A stretch of DNA of 64,000 bases from Variovorax sp037204085 (GTDB lineage Bacteria; Pseudomonadota; Gammaproteobacteria; Burkholderiales; Burkholderiaceae_C): the NCBI RefSeq assembly GCF_037204085.1, contig NZ_JBBCBW010000002.1, positions 372,001 through 436,000 on the forward strand, read 5' to 3'. Every line of letters starts with the position of its first letter. Positions within the stretch are counted from its first letter, which is position 1. The notes beneath the pieces are model-generated. The model was not told where the DNA came from. It was given only the letters and a program-made list of their open reading frames with translations, and ran no database searches. Positions 7,549-16,105 of the stretch are shown piece by piece. The position numbers and the translations under genes are program-made.

Positions 7549-8846
7549 ATTTCACCAGTCCTTTTTCGCTGGCGCTCTACGTGATCGTGGCGCTCAGTCT
7601 CCTGGGCGTGCCCATCGGCCACGCGATGATCGGCGGCTCCGTTCTCTACCTGTACCTCAAGGGCATGGACATGGGCGCCGCAGCGGAGCAGTTGCTGAAC
7701 GGCACCTACTCCAGCTTTCTGATGCTGGCGATTCCGCTCTTCATCCTGGCGGCCACCATCATGAGCTCGGGCAGCATCCTGGACCGGCTGCTGCGCTTCT
7801 GCAACGCCATCGTGGGCCGCTTTCCGGGCGGGCTGGCGCAGGTGAACGTGCTGCAGAGCATCGTGTTCGCCACCATGTCCGGCTCCGCGCTGGCCGACGC
7901 GGCGGGCTCGGGCAAGCTGATGCAGGAGATGATGACCAAGAACGGCAAGTACACGCCGGGCTTTGCCGCCGCGTTGAGCGCGGTGTCGTCCGTGATCGGG
8001 CCGATCCTGCCGCCTTCCATTCCCCTGGTGCTGTATGCGCTGGTGTCCGGAACTTCGATCGGCTACCTGTTCATTGCCGGCCTGCTGCCGGGCCTGCTGC
8101 TGGGCGTGGTGCAGATGGGCCTCATCTATGTGCTGGCGCGCCGGCGCCGCTTTCCGGTCGAGCCGCGGGTGCCGCTGCGCGAAATGCCCCGCATTACCCG
8201 CGAGGCGCTGCCGGCGCTCATGCTGCCCGTCATTCTGCTGGGCTGCCTGTACAGCGGCGTGACCACGCCCACCGAGGCGGCGGGCCTTGCCGCCGCCTAC
8301 GCGCTGCTCATTTCGGCGGGGCTGTATCGCAGCATGCGCTGGGCCGACCTGTACCAGTCGCTGCTCTCCAGTGCGCGCATGAGCATCTCGATCGGGATGC
8401 TCATCGCGGGGGCGATGGTGTTCAACTACGTCATCACCTCCGAGAACATTCCCGCGACGCTCAGCACGGCAATGAAGGGGCTGGATCTTTCCCCGCTCGG
8501 CTTTCTGCTGCTGGTCAACGTTCTGCTGCTGGTGATGGGCGCGTTCCTCGAGGGCTCGACGATCATCCTGATCATGCTGCCGGTGCTGCTGCCGACCGCC
8601 ACCGCACTGGGCATCGACCCCGTGCACTTCGGCGTGATGGCGGTGCTGAACATCATGATCGGGCTGGTGACACCGCCCTATGGCCTGCTGCTGTTCATGA
8701 TGGCCAAGATCGCGAACGTGTCCCTGATGGTGCTGATCCGCGAGACCTTTCCCTTTCTCATGGTCATGCTGGGCGCGCTGGCACTGGTGACCGTGTGGCC
8801 GGACATGGTGCTGCTCCTGCCGAGGCTGGCGGGATATTCGGGTTGA
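7545..8846 (+). CDS. TRAP transporter large permease (DctM family)
   Basis: The 433-residue protein has about a dozen hydrophobic helices. Key segments are IPLFILAATIMSSGSI, a helix with ATMSGSALADAAGSG, and SSVIGPILPPSIPLVLYALV, all typical of DctM. The start is a GTG at 7545 that overlaps the stop of the DctQ-like gene; the frame is open further upstream, but that part overlaps the coding region of the small permease. It is the ion-coupled channel subunit of the importer. The last 83 nt overlap a small convergent reading frame on the minus strand. Confidence 0.93.
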   Translation: MNFTSPFSLALYVIVALSLLGVPIGHAMIGGSVLYLYLKGMDMGAAAEQLLNGTYSSFLMLAIPLFILAATIMSSGSILDRLLRFCNAIVGRFPGGLAQVNVLQSIVFATMSGSALADAAGSGKLMQEMMTKNGKYTPGFAAALSAVSSVIGPILPPSIPLVLYALVSGTSIGYLFIAGLLPGLLLGVVQMGLIYVLARRRRFPVEPRVPLREMPRITREALPALMLPVILLGCLYSGVTTPTEAAGLAAAYALLISAGLYRSMRWADLYQSLLSSARMSISIGMLIAGAMVFNYVITSENIPATLSTAMKGLDLSPLGFLLLVNVLLLVMGAFLEGSTIILIMLPVLLPTATALGIDPVHFGVMAVLNIMIGLVTPPYGLLLFMMAKIANVSLMVLIRETFPFLMVMLGALALVTVWPDMVLLLPRLAGYSG

Positions 8847-9102
8847 GCGCAACGGGCCAGGCCGCAAGAGCGGCCCTGAGTTCGCGCCCCTCCACCTCAT
8901 TCAGTTCGAGCGCCAGATTTCTGAACTCGGCCTGGTAGCAGGGCAACATCAGCGCCGCCGTGAGCGCATGAACGTCGTTGCCGCGCTCGATATATGCATT
9001 GCACAGCGCAATGCTTCTCAAGATTTGCATTGCGTGCTTGGCTCGGCCGGGAGCGTGGTCATCGCGGGTGGTGGGAGCTTTGCATGCGTCGTCGTGGGTC
9101 AT
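8764..9102 (-). CDS. Small hypothetical protein
   Basis: A 112-residue frame starts at the ATG at 9102 with AAGGA well placed upstream. The sequence has a plausible helical core (MQILRSIALCNAYIERGNDV, then ALMLPCYQAEFRNLALELNE) and a proline/alanine-rich tail. The tail overlaps the end of the TRAP large permease on the other strand by 83 nt. I recognise no family. It may be a real small gene, but the overlap and low-complexity tail lower confidence. Confidence 0.45.
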   Translation of the reverse strand: MTHDDACKAPTTRDDHAPGRAKHAMQILRSIALCNAYIERGNDVHALTAALMLPCYQAEFRNLALELNEVEGRELRAALAAWPVALNPNIPPASAGAAPCPATRSPVPARPA

Positions 9103-9212
9103 CGCCAATCCTTGTGGCGCCTTTGATGGCGCCGGCAAGATGACTCTATTCACCGGAGAGCAAAGCGGGGAGTAACAACATCGTCGTGAATCGGCTCGTT
9201 GCCGTGCAATCG

Positions 9213-10247
9213 TCACGGGGACCCGGCAGGTCCGCCAGCGCGCACCGCACGCACCACCGACAGCACCGCTTCGACCACCGCATCCGGATCTTCGAGCTGG
9301 ATGTTGTGCCCTGAACTCGGCAGCACCCGGTGGGTGCTTCGGGATGACCAGGTCGCCTGCTCTTCATGCAGCTGCTTCCAGATGGCCTGGACCTGCGTGC
9401 CTTGCTCCGGCGTGATCTTCATTCCCCGGAGTTCGGCATCGGTGTAGGGAGCCATTGCCGTGAGCACCACCAGCGGCCGGCTGCCCAGATCCCGAAAGTC
9501 CCGGCTCTCGGCGAGCGTGCTGTCCGTCGAATCGCTCTCCGCGAGCTGCGTGGCCAATGACTTGGGCGCGTAGGCCCATACTGCCTGCATGGCCTGTGCA
9601 TCGCGTGCAGTCCGCTGCGGCGGCCGGGGCAGAAGCACCGGGGCCGCCGCGCGCAGCACACCGGTCCACGCAAGCGCCACACCGACCCGCGACAACATGG
9701 ACCGCGACTCGGTCATGAAGCCCGCCACCCGTTCGACCTGCTCCGGATGCGAGGGGTCGACGAAGACAAGCCCCGCGACCTCCGGGCCGAACTGCCTCGT
9801 AAAGCCCATGGCATAGAGGGCCCCGATGGACTGGCCCACCAGCACGAAGGGACCGCGCTCGCCGGCTTTGGCCAGCGCTGCACGAAGGTCTTGCGCCACC
9901 TGCTTGGCGCTGTGGGGGGCGCTCGAAGAATCGCTCCACATCAGGCCCGCGCGGCTGTACGCGCAGGCGCGCGTGTGGGCGGCGATCCTGGGCTGGACGG
10001 CGGACCAGCTCAGCGAACCTTCGACGCTCAGCCCCGCCTCGAACACGACGGTGGGAGAGCCCGAGCCCCGGCAATCCAGCTGGATTCTCCGGCCGCCGAT
10101 GTCGACCATTGTTCCGGACGGAGGAAAGTCCCGTGCGGCCCGGTACTGGCCCAGGCGCTCGTAGACGATGCCCGCCAGCACGAGCAACGCTGCGAATGCG
10201 GCGACTCCCAAAGCGATATGCATGGTTCGGCGTCTGGAGGTTTTCAA
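9213..10247 (-). CDS. Alpha/beta hydrolase with N-terminal membrane anchor
   Basis: The 344-residue protein has one N-terminal hydrophobic helix (about residues 9-28) and then an alpha/beta-hydrolase fold. The oxyanion region is GSGSPTVVFEAGLSVEGSLS, and the nucleophile elbow is VGQSIGALYAMG, with Ser as nucleophile. A later DPSHPEQ and a C-terminal SGHNIQLEDPDAVV supply likely acid and His residues. It is probably a periplasmic or membrane-bound esterase or peptidase-like hydrolase. It stands alone and the substrate is unknown. Confidence 0.85.
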   Translation of the reverse strand: MKTSRRRTMHIALGVAAFAALLVLAGIVYERLGQYRAARDFPPSGTMVDIGGRRIQLDCRGSGSPTVVFEAGLSVEGSLSWSAVQPRIAAHTRACAYSRAGLMWSDSSSAPHSAKQVAQDLRAALAKAGERGPFVLVGQSIGALYAMGFTRQFGPEVAGLVFVDPSHPEQVERVAGFMTESRSMLSRVGVALAWTGVLRAAAPVLLPRPPQRTARDAQAMQAVWAYAPKSLATQLAESDSTDSTLAESRDFRDLGSRPLVVLTAMAPYTDAELRGMKITPEQGTQVQAIWKQLHEEQATWSSRSTHRVLPSSGHNIQLEDPDAVVEAVLSVVRAVRAGGPAGSP

Positions 10248-10271
10248 TGGCGGGCCTCAGGGCGCTCTATT

Positions 10272-10302
10272 CTTCCGCAGAACTTCCGCAGACTTCCGCA
10301 GA
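10272..10302. repeat. Three direct copies of a 10-bp unit
   Basis: CTTCCGCAGA occurs at 10272-10281, 10283-10292 and 10293-10302, in the gap between two divergent genes. The 10-11 bp spacing puts the copies on one face of the helix, as for repeated regulator sites, but simple slippage would look the same. Confidence 0.6.
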
Positions 10303-10422
10303 ATTGGGCAAAAAATCGACACGAAGCGGATACCGCTCGCAGGGGTGCTCTTTTCACAATGGACTGGCACGAGAAGCCAAACCGGCTGATCGATCCACCC
10401 CATCGAAAGAAAGGCGCACACC

Positions 10423-10785
10423 ATGTCCACCGGCACCACGCACCGCAGCGGCAGCACCCTGGCCGCACTCTCGCTCTCCCTGGCAATGGCTTCGGCGCCA
10501 TCGCACTCGCAAACCGAACCGGCCCGCGCGCCGACCGATCAGAACCGCTATGTCGGCATGTGGGTCACCAAGGACGGCTACATCCGCCACGAGCTGCTGC
10601 CGGGCGGCCGCTACGACGAGGCGCGCGGCAACCGCCGCAGCGCCTACCAGGGCCGCTACACGCTGCGCGGCGATCACATCGACTACGTCGACGACACCGG
10701 CTTTACGGCCGACGGCGACTTTCGCGACGGCGTGCTGTACCACGCCGGAATGGTGCTTTACCGCGAAAGTACACCGCGGCGCTGA
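10423..10785 (+). CDS. Atu4866-domain secreted protein
   Basis: The 120-residue protein has a signal peptide of about 29 residues (LAALSLSLAMASAPSHSQ). The mature part matches the small Atu4866 family seen in Agrobacterium: YVGMWVTKDGYIRHELLPGG, then YDEARGNRRSAYQGRY, then DYVDDTGFTADGDF. The fold is a small beta-barrel of unknown role. It is likely periplasmic. No clear operon partner is visible, though an SDR gene follows 143 nt downstream on the same strand. In other genomes such domains are often near SDR or regulator genes, as here. Confidence 0.85.
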   Translation: MSTGTTHRSGSTLAALSLSLAMASAPSHSQTEPARAPTDQNRYVGMWVTKDGYIRHELLPGGRYDEARGNRRSAYQGRYTLRGDHIDYVDDTGFTADGDFRDGVLYHAGMVLYRESTPRR

Positions 10786-10928
10786 GCCCGAAGACGCGCG
10801 TTTTGCAGGATCAGGCAAGAACGCCGTTCGATTCGTATAACGCCCGAGACACCATCGGCGCGAGACTTGTCACCATGCCGGCGCAGCGTTGCGCCATGGT
10901 TCACACAGACCAGCACGAGGAGTTTCTT

Positions 10929-11681
10929 ATGAGCACAATCCAGGAAAAAGTCGTCCTTATCACGGGCGCAAGCGGTGGCATTGGCGCAGCGGCTGCACGG
11001 CTGCTGGCACGGCGCGGTGCCAAGGTGGTGCTCGGCGCGCGCCGCACCCACCAGCTGGAGGCACTGGCCGAAGAAATCACGGCGGCCGGCGGAACGGCGA
11101 GCTTCCAGCGGCTCGACGTGACCTACCGGCCCGACGTGGAAGCATTTTCCGAGTTCGCACTCGAGCAGCACGATCACATCGACGTGCTGGTGAACGCCGC
11201 GGGCGTGATGCCGGTCTCGCCGCTGTGGACGCGCAAGATCGATGAATGGGAACTGATGATCGACGTGAACCTGCGCGGCGTGCTGCTGGGCATTGCGGCG
11301 GTGCTGCCGACCATGCAGGAACAAGGCTGGGGCCACATCGTCAACGTGGCGCCGGTGCCCGCGCACGGCGTGTCGCCCAACTCGGCGGTGTATTGCGGCA
11401 CGCAGTACGCAGTGGACGCCATCTCCGAAGGGCTGCGGCAGGAGCATGCCGGGCGGGTGCGCGTAACGGTGGTGCGCCCAGACGTGAATGAGGCTGACAA
11501 CACGCTGGCCGACCGCATTGCCGCCTGCAGCACCTTCGAGCGCATGGTCACGCGGCGGCGCATCGCGGTGCCGGTGGACGCCGTGGCCCGCTCTATTGCC
11601 GGCGCCATCGAAGGCGGCAGCATCTCGGCGCCCCGGCGCCAGGCGTGGCGGCCGAAGCCGGCCGAGCACGCGGCGTTCTGA
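10929..11681 (+). CDS. SDR-family protein lacking catalytic Ser and Lys
   Basis: This 250-residue protein has a normal Rossmann cofactor site (VLITGASGGIGAAAARLLA) and the VNAAGVMP motif. At the active site the family NISS becomes NVAPVPAHG, and YxxxK becomes YCGTQ. Thus the catalytic Tyr remains, but Ser and Lys are lost (codons at about 11392-11406 read Tyr-Cys-Gly-Thr-Gln). It may bind NAD(P) without normal oxidoreductase chemistry, or use another mechanism. A strong GAGGAG Shine-Dalgarno precedes the ATG at 10929; longer upstream frames are not supported. It is convergent with cynS. Confidence 0.88.
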   Translation: MSTIQEKVVLITGASGGIGAAAARLLARRGAKVVLGARRTHQLEALAEEITAAGGTASFQRLDVTYRPDVEAFSEFALEQHDHIDVLVNAAGVMPVSPLWTRKIDEWELMIDVNLRGVLLGIAAVLPTMQEQGWGHIVNVAPVPAHGVSPNSAVYCGTQYAVDAISEGLRQEHAGRVRVTVVRPDVNEADNTLADRIAACSTFERMVTRRRIAVPVDAVARSIAGAIEGGSISAPRRQAWRPKPAEHAAF

Positions 11682-11709
11682 CGGGCCGCGTGTTCCGAGC
11701 GGCCGCGGG

Positions 11710-12153
11710 TCAGTAGGTCTTGTAGGGCAGGAACTTGCCCGACAGCACCACATTGACGCGGTCGCCCTTCGGATCGGCCTGGCGCTGGATGTCCATGCTG
11801 AAGTCGATGGCGCTCATGATGCCGTCGCCGAACTCTTCATGGATCAGTTCCTTGATGGTGGTGCCATACACGCTCACCACCTCGTACCAGCGGTAGATGA
11901 GCGGATCGGTCGGCACGGGCGTGGGCAGCGAGCCCTTGTAGGGCACGACCTTGAGCCACTTCTGCTCCTCCACGGTCAGGCCGAAGATCTTGCCGATGAT
12001 CTTCGCCTGCTTGTCGTCGAGCGTCATCTGCCCCAGGCACGCGGCGGTGGTCCACTCTTTGGAGAGGCCCACCTTCCTGGCCACGTCGGCCCATTGAATG
12101 CCTTTGGAGACCTTCACGGTGATGATCTTCTCGGTGACGTCGTTGCGGTTCAT
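11710..12153 (-). CDS. cynS: Cyanate hydratase (cyanase)
   Basis: The enzyme converts cyanate and bicarbonate to ammonia and CO2. It has 147 residues, close to the E. coli length of 156. The N-terminal part is a HTH-like domain (TAACLGQMTLDDKQA), and the catalytic C-terminal domain has IYRWYEVVSVYGTTIK and FGDGIMSAIDFSMD, containing the Arg, Glu and Ser of the decameric active site. It is the last gene of the minus-strand ABC transporter operon, 46 nt after the ATPase gene. This indicates the transporter imports cyanate as a nitrogen source or for detoxification. Confidence 0.97.
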   Translation of the reverse strand: MNRNDVTEKIITVKVSKGIQWADVARKVGLSKEWTTAACLGQMTLDDKQAKIIGKIFGLTVEEQKWLKVVPYKGSLPTPVPTDPLIYRWYEVVSVYGTTIKELIHEEFGDGIMSAIDFSMDIQRQADPKGDRVNVVLSGKFLPYKTY

Positions 12154-12199
12154 GCGGGTTTGCTCCTGATCAAGTTGGATGGAATGAGTGAAGTGAAAC

Positions 12200-13027
12200 T
12201 CACGACGCCTTGGCGCGCGTGACGAGAAAGTCGACGATGTGGTTGCGCAGCGCGTAGTAGCCGTCCAGGTGGTGCAGCGAGGCGCGCGTGCGTTCGCGCG
12301 GCAGCGGGTTGGCCACGGTCTCGGCGATGTTGCCGGGGCGCCAGCCGCCACCGGGCCGCTCGGAGCCGTTGGTCATCAGCAGGATGCGGTCGGCCAGCAG
12401 GATGGCTTCGTCCACGTCGTGCGTGATCATGAAAACGGTTTGCTGCGTCTGGCGCACGATGGCCATCAGCTCGTCCTGGATGGTGCCGCGCGTGAGCGCA
12501 TCGAGCGCGCCGAAGGGCTCGTCGAGCAGCAGCATCTTGGGCTGGATGGCAAAGGCCCGCGCAATGCCCACGCGCTGCTTCATGCCGCCCGAAAGCTGCG
12601 ATGGCTTCTTGTCGATGGCGGCTTCCAGGCCGACCATCGCCACGAAGCGCCGCACCTGTACATCGACCTGCGCGGCCGACCAGTCGGGCCAGCGCGAGCT
12701 CACGGCAAAGGCGATGTTCTTTCGCACGGTGAGCCACGGCATGAGCGCGTGGCTCTGGAACACTACCCCGCGCTCCAGGCTCGGGCCGGCCACCTCGCGG
12801 CCGTCCATGAACACGTGGCCGGCGCTGGCCTGGTCGAGCCCGGCCAGCACATTGAGGATGGTGGTCTTGCCGCAGCCCGAGTGGCCGATGATGCAGACGA
12901 ACTCGCCCCGGTCGAGCGTGAACGACACGTCGGCGAACACCGGGCGCGCGGGCGCGAATGCCTTGGCCAGGCCCTCGATGCGCAGGAAGCCGCCGGTGGC
13001 GGGCAACGGGTTGGAAGCAGCTGTCAT
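12200..13027 (-). CDS. Nitrate/cyanate-type ABC transporter ATP-binding protein
   Basis: The 275-residue ATPase has Walker A (GHSGCGKTT), the signature LSGGMKQRVGIARA, Walker B (MLLLDEPFGALD) and the switch His (MITHDVDEA). It resembles NrtD/CmpD/SsuB and has no fused extra domain. The ATG at 13027 is preferred; the frame is open to 13060, which would overlap the permease gene. It lies between the permease and cyanase genes, so it probably powers cyanate uptake. Confidence 0.94.
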   Translation of the reverse strand: MTAASNPLPATGGFLRIEGLAKAFAPARPVFADVSFTLDRGEFVCIIGHSGCGKTTILNVLAGLDQASAGHVFMDGREVAGPSLERGVVFQSHALMPWLTVRKNIAFAVSSRWPDWSAAQVDVQVRRFVAMVGLEAAIDKKPSQLSGGMKQRVGIARAFAIQPKMLLLDEPFGALDALTRGTIQDELMAIVRQTQQTVFMITHDVDEAILLADRILLMTNGSERPGGGWRPGNIAETVANPLPRERTRASLHHLDGYYALRNHIVDFLVTRAKAS

Positions 13028-13049
13028 GAGGGCGCCCCGGGCTGATCGA

Positions 13050-13919
13050 TCACTCCACATAGGTCACCTTTCGCTGCAGCCCGGCAAAGGCCTGGTCCAG
13101 CAGCATGCCGACCACGCCGATCACCAGGATTGCGAAGATCACGTTGGTGAGCGAGAGGTTGTTCCACTCGTTCCACACGAAGTAGCCAATGCCCGTGCCG
13201 CCCACCAGCATTTCGGCCGCCACGATGACAAGCCACGCAATGCTCATGCTGATGCGCATGCCCGTGAGAATGGTGGGCGCCGCGGCGGGCAATATCACGC
13301 GGAACGCACGGCGCAGCGGCTTCACTTCGAGCGTACTGGCCACGTTGAGCCATTCGCGCTTGACCGATGCCACGCCGAACGCGGTGTTCAGCAGCATCGG
13401 CCACACCGAGCAGATGAAGATCACGAAGATGCCGCTGACCGACGAATCCTTGATGGTGTAGAGCGCAAGCGGCATCCACGCGAGCGGCGAGATCGGCTTG
13501 AGCACCTGGATGAACGGATCGAAGGCCTTGTGCAGCAGCGGCGACATGCCGATGGCAAAGCCCAGCGGCACCGCCACCACGCAGGCCAGCAGAAAACCCA
13601 GGCCCACGCGCCCGAGCGAATACGCCAGCTGGACGGCAATGCCCTTGTCGTTCGGCCCGTTGTCGTAGAAAGGGTTCGACAAGTGCTTCCACGCGGTCGC
13701 GGCCATTTCCGCCGGAGCCGGAAAGCCCGAGCTCTTGACCTGGCCGCCCGGGTCCTTGCCGAGCATCTTCTGGTATTCGATCTGCTCGGCAGTCATGCCG
13801 GCGGGGGCGCCGTTGCCGGCGGCCGGCATGGTGGCCAGCTGCCACGCGCCCACGAGCAACAGGAACATCAGGAGCGACACCAGCGCCGCCTTGAGCGACA
13901 GGTTCTTCTTGCCGTTCAT
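13050..13919 (-). CDS. Nitrate/cyanate-type ABC transporter permease (NtrB/CmpB-like)
   Basis: This 289-residue permease has a hydrophobic N-terminal helix, a polar periplasmic stretch (residues about 35-80) and then helices ending with the EAA-like loop REWLNVASTLEVKPLRRAFR. PISPLAWMPLALYTIKDSSV and GTGIGYFVWNEWNNLSL match NtrB/CmpB permeases. It lies 3 nt downstream of the binding-protein gene and 22 nt before the ATPase start. It forms the transmembrane channel for cyanate or nitrate. Confidence 0.93.
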   Translation of the reverse strand: MNGKKNLSLKAALVSLLMFLLLVGAWQLATMPAAGNGAPAGMTAEQIEYQKMLGKDPGGQVKSSGFPAPAEMAATAWKHLSNPFYDNGPNDKGIAVQLAYSLGRVGLGFLLACVVAVPLGFAIGMSPLLHKAFDPFIQVLKPISPLAWMPLALYTIKDSSVSGIFVIFICSVWPMLLNTAFGVASVKREWLNVASTLEVKPLRRAFRVILPAAAPTILTGMRISMSIAWLVIVAAEMLVGGTGIGYFVWNEWNNLSLTNVIFAILVIGVVGMLLDQAFAGLQRKVTYVE

Positions 13920-13922
13920 GGC

Positions 13923-15278
13923 TCAGGCCATCTTGCTGATGGCAAAGCTCTTGACGTAGTCGTCAGGCTTGGCCGGGTCGAACACCTTGCCCATGATGGT
14001 GAACTTGGGGTAGGCACCATCGGGCGCGCTCTGGCCGAGCTCCTTCATGCGCTTCTTGGCGTCGGTCAGCAGAAAAACTTTTTCCGCAATCTGCCTGTAG
14101 TTGACGTCGCCCTTCACATAGCCCCAGCGCTTCATCTGCGTGAGCATCCACACCGCCATCGACTGCCACGGAATCGGGTCGAAGTCGGCGCGGTCGGGCA
14201 CGGTGCGGATGTTGCCCAGGCCGTCGGCAAACTTGCCGGTGAGCACCTGGTTGATCACCGTCTCCGGCTGGTTCAGGTACTGCGCGGGCGCAATCACCTT
14301 GGCGATGAGTTCGCGGTTCTTCGGGTCGCGCGCCATGGCCGAAGCGGTGAGCACCGATCGCACCAGCGCGGCGAAAGTGTTGGGGTTCTTCTCGATGAAC
14401 TCCGTCGAGGTGCCGAAGGCGCAGCACGGGTGGCCGTTCCACAGGTCCTTGGTCAGCAAGTGCAGGAAGCCGATTTCCTCGAACACGGCGCGCTGGTTGA
14501 AAGGGTCGGGGCCCAGGTAGCCGTCGATGTTGCCGGCGCGCAGGTTGGCCACCATCTCGGGCGGCGGCACCACGCGGATCTGGATGTCGGTGTCGGGGTT
14601 CAGGCCCGCCTCGGCCACGTAGTAGCGCAACAGGAAGTTGTGCATGCTGTACTCGAAGGGCACGGCGAACTTCATGCCCTTCCACATCTTCGGGTCGCGC
14701 TTGTCCTTGTGCTTGTTGGCCAGCGTGATGGCCTGGCCGTTGGTGTTCTGGATGGTGGCGACATTCATCGCCACCTGGTTGGAGCCCGCACCCATCGAAA
14801 TGGCCAGCGGCATGGGCGACAGGAAATGCGTGGCGTCGTATTCCTTGCTGAGCATCTTGTCGCGAATGAGCGCCCAGCCGGCCGTCTTGACCACTTCCAC
14901 GTTGAGCCCCTGCTTCTGATAGAAGCCCAGCGGGTGCGCCATGATGAGCGGCGTGGCGCAGGTGATGGGAATGAAGCCGATCTTGAGGTTGGTCTTCTCG
15001 AGCGGCGCCTTGTCCTGCGCCATGGCCTGCAGCGCACCCAATGGCAGCACCGAGGCAATGGCGGCGCGCGCGGTGTTGGCGCCCACGGCCCGCAAGAAGT
15101 TGCGGCGCACGCTGTCGACGGGGAATAGCGCCTTCATGAGGCTGGCCTCGAGCTTGTTGTCGGGGCTGACGTCGATCTCCGCCCCGCGGCCATGGTTGCG
15201 GCCGCAGGCGCAGCGCATGTTCAGTGGCCGGTCGGCGTCGTAGAGATCGCAGGCGGTCGAATCGGATGGGCTGGACAT
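13923..15278 (-). CDS. CmpA/NrtA-type substrate-binding protein with Tat leader and Cys motif
   Basis: The 451-residue protein matches the nitrate/bicarbonate/cyanate binding family: IGFIPITCATPLIMAHPLGF, AISMGAGSNQVAMNVATIQN, GYLGPDPFNQRAVFEEIGF. It starts at the ATG at 15278 with GAGGTG upstream. The first 60 residues carry MRCACGRNHG, and a twin-arginine signal (SVRRNFLRAVGANTARAAIA) follows, so export is probably by Tat. It heads the transporter-cyanase operon, 148 nt downstream of the response regulator. The ligand is inferred as cyanate from the neighbouring cynS; nitrate is possible. Confidence 0.92.
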   Translation of the reverse strand: MSSPSDSTACDLYDADRPLNMRCACGRNHGRGAEIDVSPDNKLEASLMKALFPVDSVRRNFLRAVGANTARAAIASVLPLGALQAMAQDKAPLEKTNLKIGFIPITCATPLIMAHPLGFYQKQGLNVEVVKTAGWALIRDKMLSKEYDATHFLSPMPLAISMGAGSNQVAMNVATIQNTNGQAITLANKHKDKRDPKMWKGMKFAVPFEYSMHNFLLRYYVAEAGLNPDTDIQIRVVPPPEMVANLRAGNIDGYLGPDPFNQRAVFEEIGFLHLLTKDLWNGHPCCAFGTSTEFIEKNPNTFAALVRSVLTASAMARDPKNRELIAKVIAPAQYLNQPETVINQVLTGKFADGLGNIRTVPDRADFDPIPWQSMAVWMLTQMKRWGYVKGDVNYRQIAEKVFLLTDAKKRMKELGQSAPDGAYPKFTIMGKVFDPAKPDDYVKSFAISKMA

Positions 15279-15403
15279 GGTGGTGCACCTCGGTGAAAAG
15301 ATGCATGCCACGATGCAAGGCGCGGGCCGGACGCGAGGCCGAAAGGCCTATGAACCGCAGATCGTGCAGTTGTTGTCGAGGCTTTGTAGGGGCAGCACTA
15401 CAC

Positions 15404-15419
15404 GCCGGTGCCCACCGGC
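15404..15419 (-). other. Perfect inverted repeat after the response regulator gene
   Basis: GCCGGTG (15404-15410) and CACCGGC (15413-15419) are exact reverse complements with a 2-bp spacer, 8 nt past the regulator stop and 126 nt before the binding-protein start. It has no T-run in either direction, so a terminator is doubtful. It could be a binding site for the adjacent response regulator or an RNA-stabilising hairpin. Confidence 0.4.
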
Positions 15420-15426
15420 TTCGTTT

Positions 15427-16095
15427 TCAGGCTGCGGGAGCGGCTTTGCCGTGGCGCTCGGCATACAGCGCAAGCTCCACGTCGTTCTTGGTGCCGGTCT
15501 TTTCGAGAATGCGCGCACGGTAAGTGCTCACGGTGTTGGGCGCCAGGCCAAGCTGCGCACCAATTTCGCTCACGCTGCGCCCGGCGCTGAGCAGGCGGTA
15601 CACCTGGTGCTCGCGGTGCGAGAGTTGTTCCGTGCCGTTGCCCGCGTTGCGGCCCACAGCCGCAGCCAGCGCTTCGGCCGTGGCGGCCGATACATAAAGG
15701 CCGCCTGCCGCCACCTTGCGCACCGCACCCACCATGTCGTCGGCGTCCGCGCTCTTGTTCAAGTAGCCCGAAGCGCCCAGCTTGATGCAGCGCACCGCGT
15801 ACTGCTTTTCGGGGTAGGTGCTGAGCATCAGCACCGGGAGCATGGGCCAGTCCTTGCGCAGGGCCTGCAGCACATCGAGCCCGTCCCGGCCGGGCATCGC
15901 AATATCGAGCAGCACCACGTCCAGGCCCTCCGGGCCGCCGAGTTCCTGCACGGCGGCCAGCACTTCGGGGCCTGTCTGCGCCTCGGCGCGCACCGTCATC
16001 GAGGGCAGTCCGTTGGAAAGATCGCCGAGCATCTGCTTGAGGCCCTCGCGCACGATGCGGTGGTCGTCGCCGATGAGTACGCGGATGTCGTTCAT
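15427..16095 (-). CDS. NarL/FixJ-family response regulator
   Basis: The 222-residue protein has a receiver domain (residues about 4-125) with DDH at the acidic pocket, VVLLDIAMPGRDGLDVL containing the phospho-acceptor Asp, and the conserved Lys in GYLNKSADADD. The C-terminal LuxR-type HTH is LSHREHQVYRLLSAGRSVSE...LGLAPNTVSTYRARILEK. It starts 10 nt after the histidine kinase stop, so they form a pair. It sits upstream of the cyanate transporter-cynS operon on the same strand and is a likely activator of it. An unrelated target is possible. Confidence 0.95.
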   Translation of the reverse strand: MNDIRVLIGDDHRIVREGLKQMLGDLSNGLPSMTVRAEAQTGPEVLAAVQELGGPEGLDVVLLDIAMPGRDGLDVLQALRKDWPMLPVLMLSTYPEKQYAVRCIKLGASGYLNKSADADDMVGAVRKVAAGGLYVSAATAEALAAAVGRNAGNGTEQLSHREHQVYRLLSAGRSVSEIGAQLGLAPNTVSTYRARILEKTGTKNDVELALYAERHGKAAPAA

Positions 16096-16105
16096 CTCGT
16101 GAAGC

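Noticed and set aside
8860..8875. GGCCGC/GCGGCC hairpin as a TRAP operon terminator
   Set aside because: There is no T-run after it, and it lies within the possible small minus-strand gene.
9747..10928. Upstream extension of the SDR frame on the plus strand
   Set aside because: It crosses the hydrolase gene on the other strand and the Atu4866-type gene in another frame. The ATG at 10929 has a clear GAGGAG.
15404..15419. Inverted repeat as a terminator for the response regulator gene
   Set aside because: No T-run on either strand. It is kept only as a structure of unknown role.
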